Positions 15,609-23,695 of a DNA stretch of 64,000 nt are shown here, in pieces. The stretch lies in the NCBI RefSeq assembly GCF_002222655.1, contig NZ_CP022423.1, positions 2,976,001-3,040,000 on the forward strand. Reading direction: 5' to 3'. Every line of letters starts with the position of its first letter. Within the stretch, counting starts at the first letter, position 1. The position numbers were made by a program, and so were the translations under genes. The notes beneath the pieces were generated by a model. That model saw nothing but the letters and a program-made list of their open reading frames with translations, had not been told where the DNA came from and searched no databases. The stretch comes from Vitreoscilla filiformis. Its GTDB lineage: Bacteria; Pseudomonadota; Gammaproteobacteria; Burkholderiales; Burkholderiaceae_C.

Positions 15609-18353
15609 CAACCCATCCAGCTCTTTGCCAAACAGTTGCCACACTTTTTGCAACCCACCCTTATCCGCCAACTCCGCATAATCAAAATCGTCCCGGCCAA
15701 TGCTGCAACTGCTGGCAATATGATTCTTCATCATCCGCAGCCATTCCATTTGCTCGGGCGTAAACGCCGTGGCCCGCTGCGCATTGTGCCGAAACACCCA
15801 GGCTTGAAAACGCCTGTCCACCTCATCCGCAAACGGCCGCAACTCCGCCTCCAGCCCCAGCGCAAACCGCACCAAACTCACCAAATCCGTGAGCTGGCGT
15901 TGCCGATTCGCCCCCTTCACCGCCGAAGCCTGCACCCGCGCATAAGCACTCCACAAACGCTCCGTGGTCAGCATCAACGGCGGGCGGCTCAAATGCGCGT
16001 GCAATTCTTCAACCATTTCAAACGCCAACGCCCGGCGCTGGTAAGGCTGCTGGTAGAAAAAACTCAGCGCCTCAATTTCCGCCTTGTGCTGCTGCACATA
16101 CTCAGCAAACGTCTGCACCACCGTCACGGCCTGCGCTTGGGCCTGCTCACCAAACCCCGCAAACACCACCTCATCTTGGTTGATGTGGTCAATGATCTGC
16201 TCGCGCTCACGCCGGGCGTTTTCCAGCGCATCCCGCAACGCCGGGTTGTCCAGCGGTGCGCAAGCAGCGGCCACCCGCAGCGCCCGCGCCGCCGCCAATT
16301 CCTGGGGCAACAGCGTTTCCTCGGTGCGCGCCAACCCTTGCGCCTGCGCCGTGGCCAACGCGGTTTGCACGATCGCATCGGGATCCAGTGCGGTAATCAA
16401 CCCCTTGGCCAGCACCGCCACCGACACCCCGCCGCTCAGCTTTTCAATGCGCGCCTGCGCCTTCTCATCCAGCGTCTTGGCCAAACGCACCAGCCGGTTG
16501 CCCAGCGAAAGCAGCGTTTCATCGTCCCGGTGGCCCACCGCCACCCCTTGAAGTAAATCCTTCAGCGCCACATGGGGTTTCTTTTCCAACGGGCGGCTGT
16601 CGGTCTTCAGGCTTTTTTCCACGCCCACCGCATCCATCAGCACAAAACGGGTTTTGGCGCCCTCGGCGCTGCCGCTCACGCGCTTCAAACCCTCGGCATC
16701 CAAGCTGCGCACGCCTCGGCCCTTCATTTGCTCGTAATAACCCCGGCTGCGCACATCCCGCATGAACAGCAGCACCTCCAGCGGTTTCACATCGGTGCCG
16801 GTGGCAATCATGTCCACCGTCACCGCAATGCGCGGGTGATACTCGTTTCGGAAATCCGTCAACACCCCATCGGCATCTTTTTCGCTGTACGTCACCTTGC
16901 GGCAAAAGGCGTTGCCCTGGCCATATTCATCACGCACGATCTGGATGATGTCGTCCGCATGGCTGTCCGTCTTGGCAAAGATAAGGGTTTTAGGCACTTC
17001 TTGGCGGGTGGGGAAAATCTGCGTTTCCACCGCCTGTTTCATCGCCCGAATCACCGCCCGAATCTGGCTCGGGTTCACCACCGAGCGATCCAGCTCCTTG
17101 CCGGTATAGCGCGTGTCCTCCTCGGTCTGTGCCCAGCGCTTCTTGCGCGTGGCCCGATCCCGGTGATCCACCCATTCCTGCGCCTTCAGCTCGCTGCCCT
17201 TTTGGGTGACGACGGTGACAATTTCGTACACGTCATAACCCACATTCACCCCGTCCACCACCGATGCTTCGTAACCATATTCAGCTACGACATTTTGGTT
17301 GAAAAACCCGTAAGTGCGGTTGTCCGGCGTGGCCGTCAGGCCGATGAGGTAGGCATCAAAATAATCCAGAACCTGTTTCCACAGGTTGTAGATGCTGCGG
17401 TGGCATTCATCAATGACGATGAAGTCAAACGTCTCCACCGGCACCGCCGGGTTGTAGCGCACCCACTTTTGCTGGCTGGGGGTTTGCTGCACCTCGTTGA
17501 GGGAAATATCGTCCGCCGCATCGTCCATCGGCTCGCCGCTCAACACCGAATACATGCGCTGGATGGTGCTGATGCACACCTGCGCGTGCGGGTCGATGCT
17601 GGGCGAGGCCAAACGCTGCACGTTGTACAGCTCGGTGAACTTGCGGCCATCGTCCGGCGGGGAATACGCCATGAATTCTTGGTGCGCTTGTTTGCCCAGG
17701 TTGCGCGTGTCCACCAAAAACAAAATGCGCTTGGCGCCGCCAAACTTCAGCAACCGATACACCGAGGTAATCGCCGTGAACGTCTTGCCTGCCCCCGTCG
17801 CCATGTGTACCAAAGCGCGGGGTTTGTTCAGCGCGAGGGACTGCTCCAGCCCCGTCACCGCCTGAACCTGGCAATCGCGCAGCTTGAGCGTCGGCAAGGT
17901 GGGCATGTGCTCGGCCAAGCGGCGGCGCAGGGTGTTGGGTGCAGCCAGCCACGCCTTCAACTGCTGCGGCCTGAAAAAGTGGAACAGCTCGCGGGAGCGC
18001 GGCGCCGGGTCGGCCCCATCCGTGAAGCGCACGAGCTGGCCGGTGGCCTCGAACAAAAACCGCAGCGGCTGGCTGTCTTGGCGCCACTTGAGGGTGGCAT
18101 GGGCGTAACGCTCGGTCTGGCGCTCGGTGGCGGTGAGGTTTTCCCCGGCCGCATCCTTCTTCGCTTCAATGACACCGCAGGCCACGCGATCCACGAACAA
18201 CACGTAATCCGCCGGGCCGGTGTCGGTGGGGTATTCGCGCACCGCCACGCCCAACCCCACCGAGAGGTCGAGCTGTTTCATGTCTTGGATGACCCAGCCC
18301 GCTTGTTCGAGCTTGTGGTCAATCTGCTGGCGCGCTTGGGCCTCTGGCGTCAC
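15576..18353 (-). CDS. hsdR: type I restriction endonuclease subunit
   Basis: 925 aa, the translocase/nuclease subunit. The N-terminal nuclease motif is D49 then E63-A-K65 (VIEAKKD). Superfamily 2 helicase motifs follow: MATGAGKT (184-191), DECH (315-318) and TATP (340-343). The C-terminal helical domain ends GEMNWELVA. The GTG at 18353 is chosen because GGGAG lies 5-9 bp upstream and the protein then begins with the usual MTPEAQARQQIDHKL; the upstream extension is GC-rich read-through. First gene of the island, divergent from the MocA-like gene. Confidence 0.94.
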   Translation of the reverse strand: MTPEAQARQQIDHKLEQAGWVIQDMKQLDLSVGLGVAVREYPTDTGPADYVLFVDRVACGVIEAKKDAAGENLTATERQTERYAHATLKWRQDSQPLRFLFEATGQLVRFTDGADPAPRSRELFHFFRPQQLKAWLAAPNTLRRRLAEHMPTLPTLKLRDCQVQAVTGLEQSLALNKPRALVHMATGAGKTFTAITSVYRLLKFGGAKRILFLVDTRNLGKQAHQEFMAYSPPDDGRKFTELYNVQRLASPSIDPHAQVCISTIQRMYSVLSGEPMDDAADDISLNEVQQTPSQQKWVRYNPAVPVETFDFIVIDECHRSIYNLWKQVLDYFDAYLIGLTATPDNRTYGFFNQNVVAEYGYEASVVDGVNVGYDVYEIVTVVTQKGSELKAQEWVDHRDRATRKKRWAQTEEDTRYTGKELDRSVVNPSQIRAVIRAMKQAVETQIFPTRQEVPKTLIFAKTDSHADDIIQIVRDEYGQGNAFCRKVTYSEKDADGVLTDFRNEYHPRIAVTVDMIATGTDVKPLEVLLFMRDVRSRGYYEQMKGRGVRSLDAEGLKRVSGSAEGAKTRFVLMDAVGVEKSLKTDSRPLEKKPHVALKDLLQGVAVGHRDDETLLSLGNRLVRLAKTLDEKAQARIEKLSGGVSVAVLAKGLITALDPDAIVQTALATAQAQGLARTEETLLPQELAAARALRVAAACAPLDNPALRDALENARREREQIIDHINQDEVVFAGFGEQAQAQAVTVVQTFAEYVQQHKAEIEALSFFYQQPYQRRALAFEMVEELHAHLSRPPLMLTTERLWSAYARVQASAVKGANRQRQLTDLVSLVRFALGLEAELRPFADEVDRRFQAWVFRHNAQRATAFTPEQMEWLRMMKNHIASSCSIGRDDFDYAELADKGGLQKVWQLFGKELDGLMGEMNWELVA

Positions 18354-18366
18354 GTCAATCTCCCTG

Positions 18367-18382
18367 GGGTGACAATTCACCC
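18367..18382. promoter_or_regulatory. GGGTGA-N4-TCACCC inverted repeat between hsdR and the MocA-like gene
   Basis: Perfect 6-bp arms around CAAT in the 52-bp divergent gap. The position, 14 bp upstream of the hsdR start, suits an operator for restriction control. No controller-protein gene is visible in the island, so the binder is unknown. Confidence 0.4.
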
Positions 18383-18405
18383 ATGCTGATGATCTCGGAT
18401 TTTGC

Positions 18406-19014
18406 GTGAGGGCCGTCCTGCTGGCCGCTGGCCTGGGCACCCGCCTGGGCGGCCAACCCAAAGCCGCGTTGCGCCACCCCGCCGGCGGCACGTTGTTGGA
18501 ACGCAGCGTGGCCGCCCTGCGCGCCGCTGGCGTGGCAGAGGTGAGTGTGGTGCTCGGCCCCTACCGTGAGCGCTTGCTGCCACGGGTGCAAGCCTGCGGC
18601 GCCTGGCCGCTGCTGCACACGCTGGCCGCGCCCAGCCTCATCGATTCGCAGCGCCTGGCGCTGTCCGAACACACCGCCCGCCCCTCCGGCGCTGCGCCCG
18701 ATGTGATGTTGTTGCTGGCCGATTTGCCGCTGCTGCACGCCGAGCATCTGCGCCCGGTGCTGGCGGCTTGGCAGGCGCGGGCGGCGGGCATCCAGGCCCT
18801 CATGCCGGTGGTGAATGGGCAGCGCGGCCACCCGGTGGTGCTTTCAGGCGAGGCCGTGGCGGGGGTGCTGGCCCAGCCGGTGGAGCGGGGCGTGCGCGCT
18901 TGGTTGGCTACGCATCCGCAAGCAGTGCAGCCGCTGGCGCTCAACGATGCGGCTTACATCACCGATGTGGACACGCCCGAGGATGTGGCCCGGTTGGGGC
19001 TGAGCAACAGTTGA
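18406..19014 (+). CDS. MobA/MocA-like nucleotidyltransferase
   Basis: 202 aa NTP-transferase domain protein of the MocA type, which adds CMP to molybdopterin to make the MCD cofactor used by xanthine-oxidase-family enzymes. The nucleotide-binding motif LAAGLGTRLGGQPKA is at residues 6-20, LLLADLPLL holds the metal-binding Asp, and RGHPVVL and TDVDTPED are typical of the C-terminal part. Start GTG at 18406; no in-frame ATG is available. It would mature the oxidoreductase at 4938-7702 and normally follows xdhC; here the RM island separates them. Confidence 0.85.
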   Translation: MRAVLLAAGLGTRLGGQPKAALRHPAGGTLLERSVAALRAAGVAEVSVVLGPYRERLLPRVQACGAWPLLHTLAAPSLIDSQRLALSEHTARPSGAAPDVMLLLADLPLLHAEHLRPVLAAWQARAAGIQALMPVVNGQRGHPVVLSGEAVAGVLAQPVERGVRAWLATHPQAVQPLALNDAAYITDVDTPEDVARLGLSNS

Positions 19015-19021
19015 TTCTGTT

Positions 19022-19381
19022 CTATTTTTTGAATTTCTTTTCTTGCCAGACAGAATAACGTTGCCAGTCTTTTGGCACACCGTAACGCACCCTCACGCAA
19101 TAATAAAGAATGATGAAAACCAGAGCCACCTCGTAAATCCTCGTGTCCGTGATCCACTGCGTAATGACCCACATAAAAAACCAAATCAAAAAATACGAGA
19201 TACCCCACTCATCCGAAACTATATTCTCGCTAGGGTGTTGATGCAACATCAGCTCACCCAAACAATGCGGGCATTCCAGGTGCCATCGCAGCGCAAGGAA
19301 TTGAAACTCGCCTGGTCGCGGCACTTTACGCAATCTGGCACCCTTCAAATCAGCGGCGCACAATGGGCAGTTGTATTTCAT
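19022..19381 (-). CDS. small zinc-ribbon membrane protein, hypothetical
   Basis: 119 aa, function not recognised. The N-terminus carries two CxxC pairs (CPLC at residues 5-8 and CPHC near 37-40) that could bind one zinc ion. The second half has two hydrophobic helices (YFLIWFFMWVITQW and VALVFIILYYCVRV) and a lysine-rich tail (KKFKK). Base composition is clearly lower in GC than its neighbours, suggesting recent acquisition. It is convergent with the MocA-like gene. Confidence 0.6.
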   Translation of the reverse strand: MKYNCPLCAADLKGARLRKVPRPGEFQFLALRWHLECPHCLGELMLHQHPSENIVSDEWGISYFLIWFFMWVITQWITDTRIYEVALVFIILYYCVRVRYGVPKDWQRYSVWQEKKFKK

Positions 19382-19413
19382 CGATTTCTAGAAAATAAAG
19401 TTGAAGCGATTCT

Positions 19414-20364
19414 TCAGCGCGGCCACTGCGCCATTTGCTGCAATTCCGCCGCACTCACGACATACGCCGGGCTGTCCTGCAAGCGCGCCACCGCCAATTC
19501 GATGAACGCCCGCACCCGCCGAGGCAAAGTCCGGTTGCCGTAGTAAAGGTGCAGGCCCATGGGCTCGCTCACCTGGGGCCGCAGCAGCGCCACCAATTGC
19601 CCGCTGCGCAAATAAGGGGCCGCCGTGAAGTTGGCCAATTGGCCGACCACCTGGCCGGCCAGCACGGCACGCAACTCCAAATCGGCATCGTTGGTGACGA
19701 AGCTGGGCGGTACGGGGTGATGCACCAACTCACCGTCGCAGTTCAAAAACCACGGCACGGGCTGTCCGTTGCGCGGGTTGCAAAACACACTGCACCGATG
19801 CCCCGCCAGCGCCTCCACCGAGGTGGGCACGCCGTGGCGCTCCAAATAAGCCGGCGCCGCGCACACGATGAGCTGCATGGGAAACAGCCGCCGCCCGATC
19901 ACCCCCGGCTCCGGCGAAGCCCCGATGCGAAACCCCACATCCACCCGATCCGCCACCCAGTTGACGATGCGGTCATCCAAGCGCACATCGGGCTGAACGT
20001 CGGGGTGCTGGCGGCAAAACTCGTCCAGCAAGGGCATCAGGATCGGCGCGAAACACGAACGCGGCCCAACGATGCGCAACGGCCCCACCACCTCCTCTTG
20101 CGCCGACCGGGCATGCATCAACGCCCGATCCAGCGTGGCCAGCGCGGGCTGGGTGGCGTCCAAAAAGCGCTGGCCTTCGTCGGTGAGGGCCAAACTGCGC
20201 GTGGTGCGGTGCAGCAAGCGCACGCCCAGGTGTTGTTCCAGTTGGGCCACCGCCTGGCTGGCAGCCTGCGGGCTGATGCCCTGCGCCTGCGCCGCACGAC
20301 GCAAGCTGCCCAACTCGACGGCTTTGGCAAAGGTGGCGATGGCACGCAGTTCGTTGATGGGCAT
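19414..20364 (-). CDS. LysR-family transcriptional regulator
   Basis: 316 aa. The N-terminal winged helix is typical (FAKAVELGSLRRAAQAQGIS, then QLEQHLGVRLLHRTTRSLAL). The C-terminal effector domain has the CrgA-like RVDVGFRIG segment. The start MPINELRAIATF at 20364 fits the family; seven extra codons upstream are possible. It is divergent from the oxidoreductase at 20462 across about 100 bp, so that gene is its likely target by the usual LysR arrangement. Confidence 0.9.
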   Translation of the reverse strand: MPINELRAIATFAKAVELGSLRRAAQAQGISPQAASQAVAQLEQHLGVRLLHRTTRSLALTDEGQRFLDATQPALATLDRALMHARSAQEEVVGPLRIVGPRSCFAPILMPLLDEFCRQHPDVQPDVRLDDRIVNWVADRVDVGFRIGASPEPGVIGRRLFPMQLIVCAAPAYLERHGVPTSVEALAGHRCSVFCNPRNGQPVPWFLNCDGELVHHPVPPSFVTNDADLELRAVLAGQVVGQLANFTAAPYLRSGQLVALLRPQVSEPMGLHLYYGNRTLPRRVRAFIELAVARLQDSPAYVVSAAELQQMAQWPR

Positions 20365-20461
20365 GTGACGCAGGGAAGCAAACACCGGAAAGTCCTCATT
20401 GTCCGCATCTCGGTGTGTGGCTCTGGGTTACGGCGTGGTACGGCGGCACACTCCCCCGCCC

Positions 20462-21562
20462 ATGAACACATCCCTTTTGAACGCCGCCCCGCTGCGCGTG
20501 GGCCTCATCGGCTGGGGTTACGCCAGCCAAGTGTTTCACGGCCCGCTCATCACCAGCACACCGGGCCTGCAACTGGTGGCGGTGAGCAGCCGCCAGCCCG
20601 AGCGCGTGCGTGCTGACTTGGGCGAAACGGTGGCGGTACATGCCGATCCGGTCTCGCTCATCGCCCGCACCGATCTGGATGTGGTGGTGATCCCCACCCC
20701 GAACGACACCCATTACCCGCTGGCCCTGGCCGCGCTGCAAGCCGGCCACGCGGTGGTGGTGGACAAGCCTTTCACGTTGAATGCGGACGAAGCGCGCCAC
20801 CTCGTCGCCGTGGCCCGCGAGCGCGGCCAACTGTTGAGCGTGTTCCACAACCGCCGCTGGGATGGGGACTTTCTCACCGCCCAAGCGCTGGTGACGAGTG
20901 GCCGGCTGGGCCGCATCACCCACGCGCAACTGCACTTTGACCGCTTCCGCCCGACGGTGCGCGAGCGTTGGCGCGAGGGCAGCGGCCCCGGCGCGGGCAT
21001 TTGGTTCGATCTGGCGCCGCATTTGCTGGATCAAGCGGTGCAGTTGTTTGGCTGGCCCGTGGCGCTGCAAGCGGATGTCCTCACCCAGCGCACGGGCGGC
21101 CAGTCGCCCGATGGTTTTCACGCTCGCTTGCGCTGGGCCGACGGGTTGCGCGTCGATCTGCACGCCAGCATGTTGGCCGCCCTGCCCGGCCCGCGTTTTG
21201 CGCTGCACGGCACCCTGGGCAGTTGGGTGAAACACGGCCTGGATGCGCAAGAAGACGCCCTCAAAGCCGGCCAACGCCCCGACCCCGCCGGGCTTGAGGC
21301 TTGGGGCGCCGATCCGCAAGCCGGCACCCTGGCCACCGTGCAACCGGATGCGCCCGACGCCCCGCCCCAGGTTCAACCTTGGCCCACCCAGCCGGGCCGT
21401 TACCCTGCGTTTTATGCCAATCTGCGCGATGCGCTGCATGGTTTGGCACCCAACCCCGTGCCGGCTGAGGAAGCGCTGGGCGTGCAAGTGCTGTTGGACT
21501 TGGGGGCGCAAAGCGCACGGGAGCGGGGTGAATGCTCTGTGGCGGCCCGGCTGAGTATGTGA
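20462..21562 (+). CDS. Gfo/Idh/MocA-family NAD(P)-dependent oxidoreductase
   Basis: 366 aa. The N-terminal Rossmann motif is GLIGWGYASQVFHGP, the family EKP-type dinucleotide motif reads VVVDKPFTLNADEA, and the C-terminal GFO_IDH_MocA domain includes DLAPHLLDQAVQLFGWP. The closest match by pattern is the YdgJ/YhhX-like subgroup acting on sugars or inositols; the substrate is not determinable. The ATG at 20462 is preferred over a read-through start at 20399. Confidence 0.85.
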   Translation: MNTSLLNAAPLRVGLIGWGYASQVFHGPLITSTPGLQLVAVSSRQPERVRADLGETVAVHADPVSLIARTDLDVVVIPTPNDTHYPLALAALQAGHAVVVDKPFTLNADEARHLVAVARERGQLLSVFHNRRWDGDFLTAQALVTSGRLGRITHAQLHFDRFRPTVRERWREGSGPGAGIWFDLAPHLLDQAVQLFGWPVALQADVLTQRTGGQSPDGFHARLRWADGLRVDLHASMLAALPGPRFALHGTLGSWVKHGLDAQEDALKAGQRPDPAGLEAWGADPQAGTLATVQPDAPDAPPQVQPWPTQPGRYPAFYANLRDALHGLAPNPVPAEEALGVQVLLDLGAQSARERGECSVAARLSM

Positions 21563-21623
21563 ACCTGCGGCCACCAGTTTTTGTTCTCAATCCGCGAAGC
21601 TCACGTCTTGAGAGGCTACTGCC

Positions 21624-21911
21624 TCAAGCATTGCGGATTTTTTTCAGGCGTTTGAGGCTGTCCAACGCATACAAGTGACTGCGGCCAATGGTGGATGAGG
21701 CTTTGATTTCGCCATTGGCGACAAGTCGCCGAAATGTGGCTTCGGAAACACCCAGATAAGCCAAAGCCTCATGAACATGAAATTCTGCGCCACGCAAGTG
21801 ATCGAACACTTCCTCGTGCGTTAAATTCTGATTTTCAATCAGCGCACGAAACTCTTTTTGAGTATTTTTATCCAGTAAATTATACTCATTTAACAGCGCC
21901 TGCAAATTCAT
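21624..21911 (-). CDS. HTH antitoxin-like protein (excisionase-type helix-turn-helix)
   Basis: 95 aa. The C-terminal half is an HTH_17/MerR-like DNA-binding domain: HEALAYLGVSEATFRRLVANGEI, then a wing ending in YALDSLKRLKKI. The N-terminal half is helical and acidic and probably binds the toxin. AAGGAG lies 8 bp before the ATG. It follows the RelE-like gene by 43 bp in toxin-first order, so I infer it is the antitoxin and autorepressor of that pair. Confidence 0.72.
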   Translation of the reverse strand: MNLQALLNEYNLLDKNTQKEFRALIENQNLTHEEVFDHLRGAEFHVHEALAYLGVSEATFRRLVANGEIKASSTIGRSHLYALDSLKRLKKIRNA

Positions 21912-21954
21912 TTAATACTCCTTAACGGTGGGCTCATGAATTTCAAATCGCTTA

Positions 21955-22332
21955 TTATCTTTGACGAACCTTGAGTTCATCATAGAAATTCTCGTGGCTG
22001 CCCAGTTGCTCAAACGCCACCGATATATTGATGATCTCCAGACTGGTCTCTACCACAGGGCTGGTGTTCAGCAGCTTGCGCAAGGCCATGGCTTGATTTT
22101 TGTAGTCTGGGAAACGATAGGCAATCAGGTACTGTTGCTTGTTGTGCTTAAATTTGTAGACCCAAAAATCAGACAGATCACCCGCCTTTTGCGTACCCAC
22201 CAGTGGGTTGGGCAGGATGTCATCCTCAATCACATCCCTGACCGTGGCTTGGAACGCCCGATCTTGGCGCTTCAGATACTTGCTGAAGGCAGATGCATAG
22301 GTTGGTGTGGTGCGCCAAGCTGAGCTCATCAT
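21955..22332 (-). CDS. RelE/ParE-superfamily toxin
   Basis: 125 aa. The core runs SAFSKYLKRQDRAFQATVRDVIEDDILPNPLVGTQKAGDL, then DFWVYKFKHNKQQYLIAYRF, the beta-sheet pattern of RelE/HigB-like mRNA interferases. The C-terminal LGSHENFYDEL is also typical. It probably cleaves mRNA at the ribosome when released from the HTH antitoxin. The ATG at 22332 is chosen; a longer upstream frame has no ribosome site. A and T content is higher than in the flanks, as common for mobile TA modules. Confidence 0.78.
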   Translation of the reverse strand: MMSSAWRTTPTYASAFSKYLKRQDRAFQATVRDVIEDDILPNPLVGTQKAGDLSDFWVYKFKHNKQQYLIAYRFPDYKNQAMALRKLLNTSPVVETSLEIINISVAFEQLGSHENFYDELKVRQR

Positions 22333-22349
22333 GATAGCGTATGGTATCA
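22332..22349. promoter_or_regulatory. imperfect 18-bp palindrome at the toxin start
   Basis: TGATAGCGTATGGTATCA is palindromic at 14 of 18 positions and overlaps the toxin start codon. It is a plausible operator for autoregulation by the HTH antitoxin. Confidence 0.4.
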
Positions 22350-22443
22350 GACTCACCACTCCACTCTTAAGCCAGCTCAAAAGCCCCACGCACACAGGGC
22401 CTCAAGATGCGCGGTTGGGCCGGACGGCTGGCCCCTTGCCTGG

Positions 22444-23691
22444 ATGCTGCCCCCCGTGAATGCTCTGCCGATGCCCGCTGCCCTGACCTTGGCTTCTGAC
22501 GCCGAACCCACCGATGTGCTGATCGTGGGCGCTGGCCCAGCGGGGCTGGCCCTGTCGGTGGCGTTGGCGCGAGAGGGGTTGCACTGCACGGTGCTCGAAC
22601 AGTCCGAGCTGGCCCCCATCGCTCAACCCGCCGAAGATGGGCGGGACATCGCCCTGACGCACCGCTCACGCCGCATCCTCGAACAATTGGGGATTTGGCA
22701 GCACATCCCCGCCGATGAGATCGCGCCGCTGCGCCGGGCCCATGTGCGCAACGGCCACTCGCCCCTGGTGCTGCCCTTCGAAGCGCAGGACGACGGCTAC
22801 GAGGCCCTGGGATGGTTGGTGCCGAATCACTTGATCCGAGCAGCGTGTTACCGCGTGGCCATGTCCGAGGATCGGGTGCATTTGCGCATGCAGGCCCGTG
22901 TCACCAGCCTGAGCCGGGACGCGCTGGGCATGACCGTTCGGCTGGAAGACGGCAGCCCCTGGCGCGCACCGCTGCTGGTGGCCGCCGACAGCCGGTTTTC
23001 CACCGTGCGGCGCATGGCCGGCATCGGGGCGCGCATGTTGGACTTTGGCCGCACCGCCATCGTCTGCCGCATGAGCCACGCTCAACCGCATGACGGCACC
23101 GCCCACGAATGTTTCCTCAACGGCCACACGCTGGCCATCTTGCCGATGGCGGGGCAGCAATCCTCAGCGGTGTGGACGGTGAATTCCGAAGGCGCCACGC
23201 GCCTGATGGCGCTGGACGAAACCGCGTTTGCCGACGGAGTCGCTCAAGCCTTCGAGCACCGGCTCGGCGCCATGACCTTGGCCGGGCCGCGCCATGTGTA
23301 TCCCTTGGTGGCGGTGTATGCGCAGCGGTTTTGGGCCGAACGCTTCGCGCTCATCGGCGATGCCGCCGTGGGCATGCATCCGGTGACCGCACACGGTTAC
23401 AACTTCGGCCTGTACGGGGTGGAAACGCTGGTGCGCGAGCTGGCCCAAGCCCGCCGCTTGGGGCGCGATTTGGGGGATGACCGCGCCCTGTCCGCCTACA
23501 GCCGCGAGCACGAACGGCTGACGCTGCCGATTTACCTGGGCACCAACGCCATCGTCAAACTGTTCACCACCGAAACCCTGCCCGCCCGGCTGGCCCGCGA
23601 AGCGGTGCTGCGCGTGGCCAGCCACTTGCCGCCACTCAAGAAAGCCATCACGCGGCAGCTCACCGGGCGCAAACAAAGCGCCCTGGCATGA
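22444..23691 (+). CDS. ubiM: UbiH/UbiF-family FAD monooxygenase, UbiM-like
   Basis: 415 aa flavoprotein hydroxylase. FAD motifs: VLIVGAGPAGLALSVAL (GxGxxG) and FALIGDAAVGMHPVTAHGYN. The replacement of the usual HPxAGQGxN by HPVTAHGYNFGL is what I associate with UbiM, the ubiquinone hydroxylase of Neisseria and other proteobacteria. It would hydroxylate a ubiquinone ring position with NADPH and O2. A di-iron Coq7 is also encoded at 46604-47236, so the two may divide ring positions. The N-terminus is uncertain; ATG at 22471 is an alternative. The UbiM subfamily call is moderate; the family call is firm. Confidence 0.72.
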   Translation: MLPPVNALPMPAALTLASDAEPTDVLIVGAGPAGLALSVALAREGLHCTVLEQSELAPIAQPAEDGRDIALTHRSRRILEQLGIWQHIPADEIAPLRRAHVRNGHSPLVLPFEAQDDGYEALGWLVPNHLIRAACYRVAMSEDRVHLRMQARVTSLSRDALGMTVRLEDGSPWRAPLLVAADSRFSTVRRMAGIGARMLDFGRTAIVCRMSHAQPHDGTAHECFLNGHTLAILPMAGQQSSAVWTVNSEGATRLMALDETAFADGVAQAFEHRLGAMTLAGPRHVYPLVAVYAQRFWAERFALIGDAAVGMHPVTAHGYNFGLYGVETLVRELAQARRLGRDLGDDRALSAYSREHERLTLPIYLGTNAIVKLFTTETLPARLAREAVLRVASHLPPLKKAITRQLTGRKQSALA

Positions 23692-23695
23692 GGCG

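Noticed and set aside
16572..18389. 605-residue reading frame on the plus strand opposite hsdR
   Set aside because: Antisense shadow of hsdR, whose helicase and nuclease motifs are intact on the other strand.
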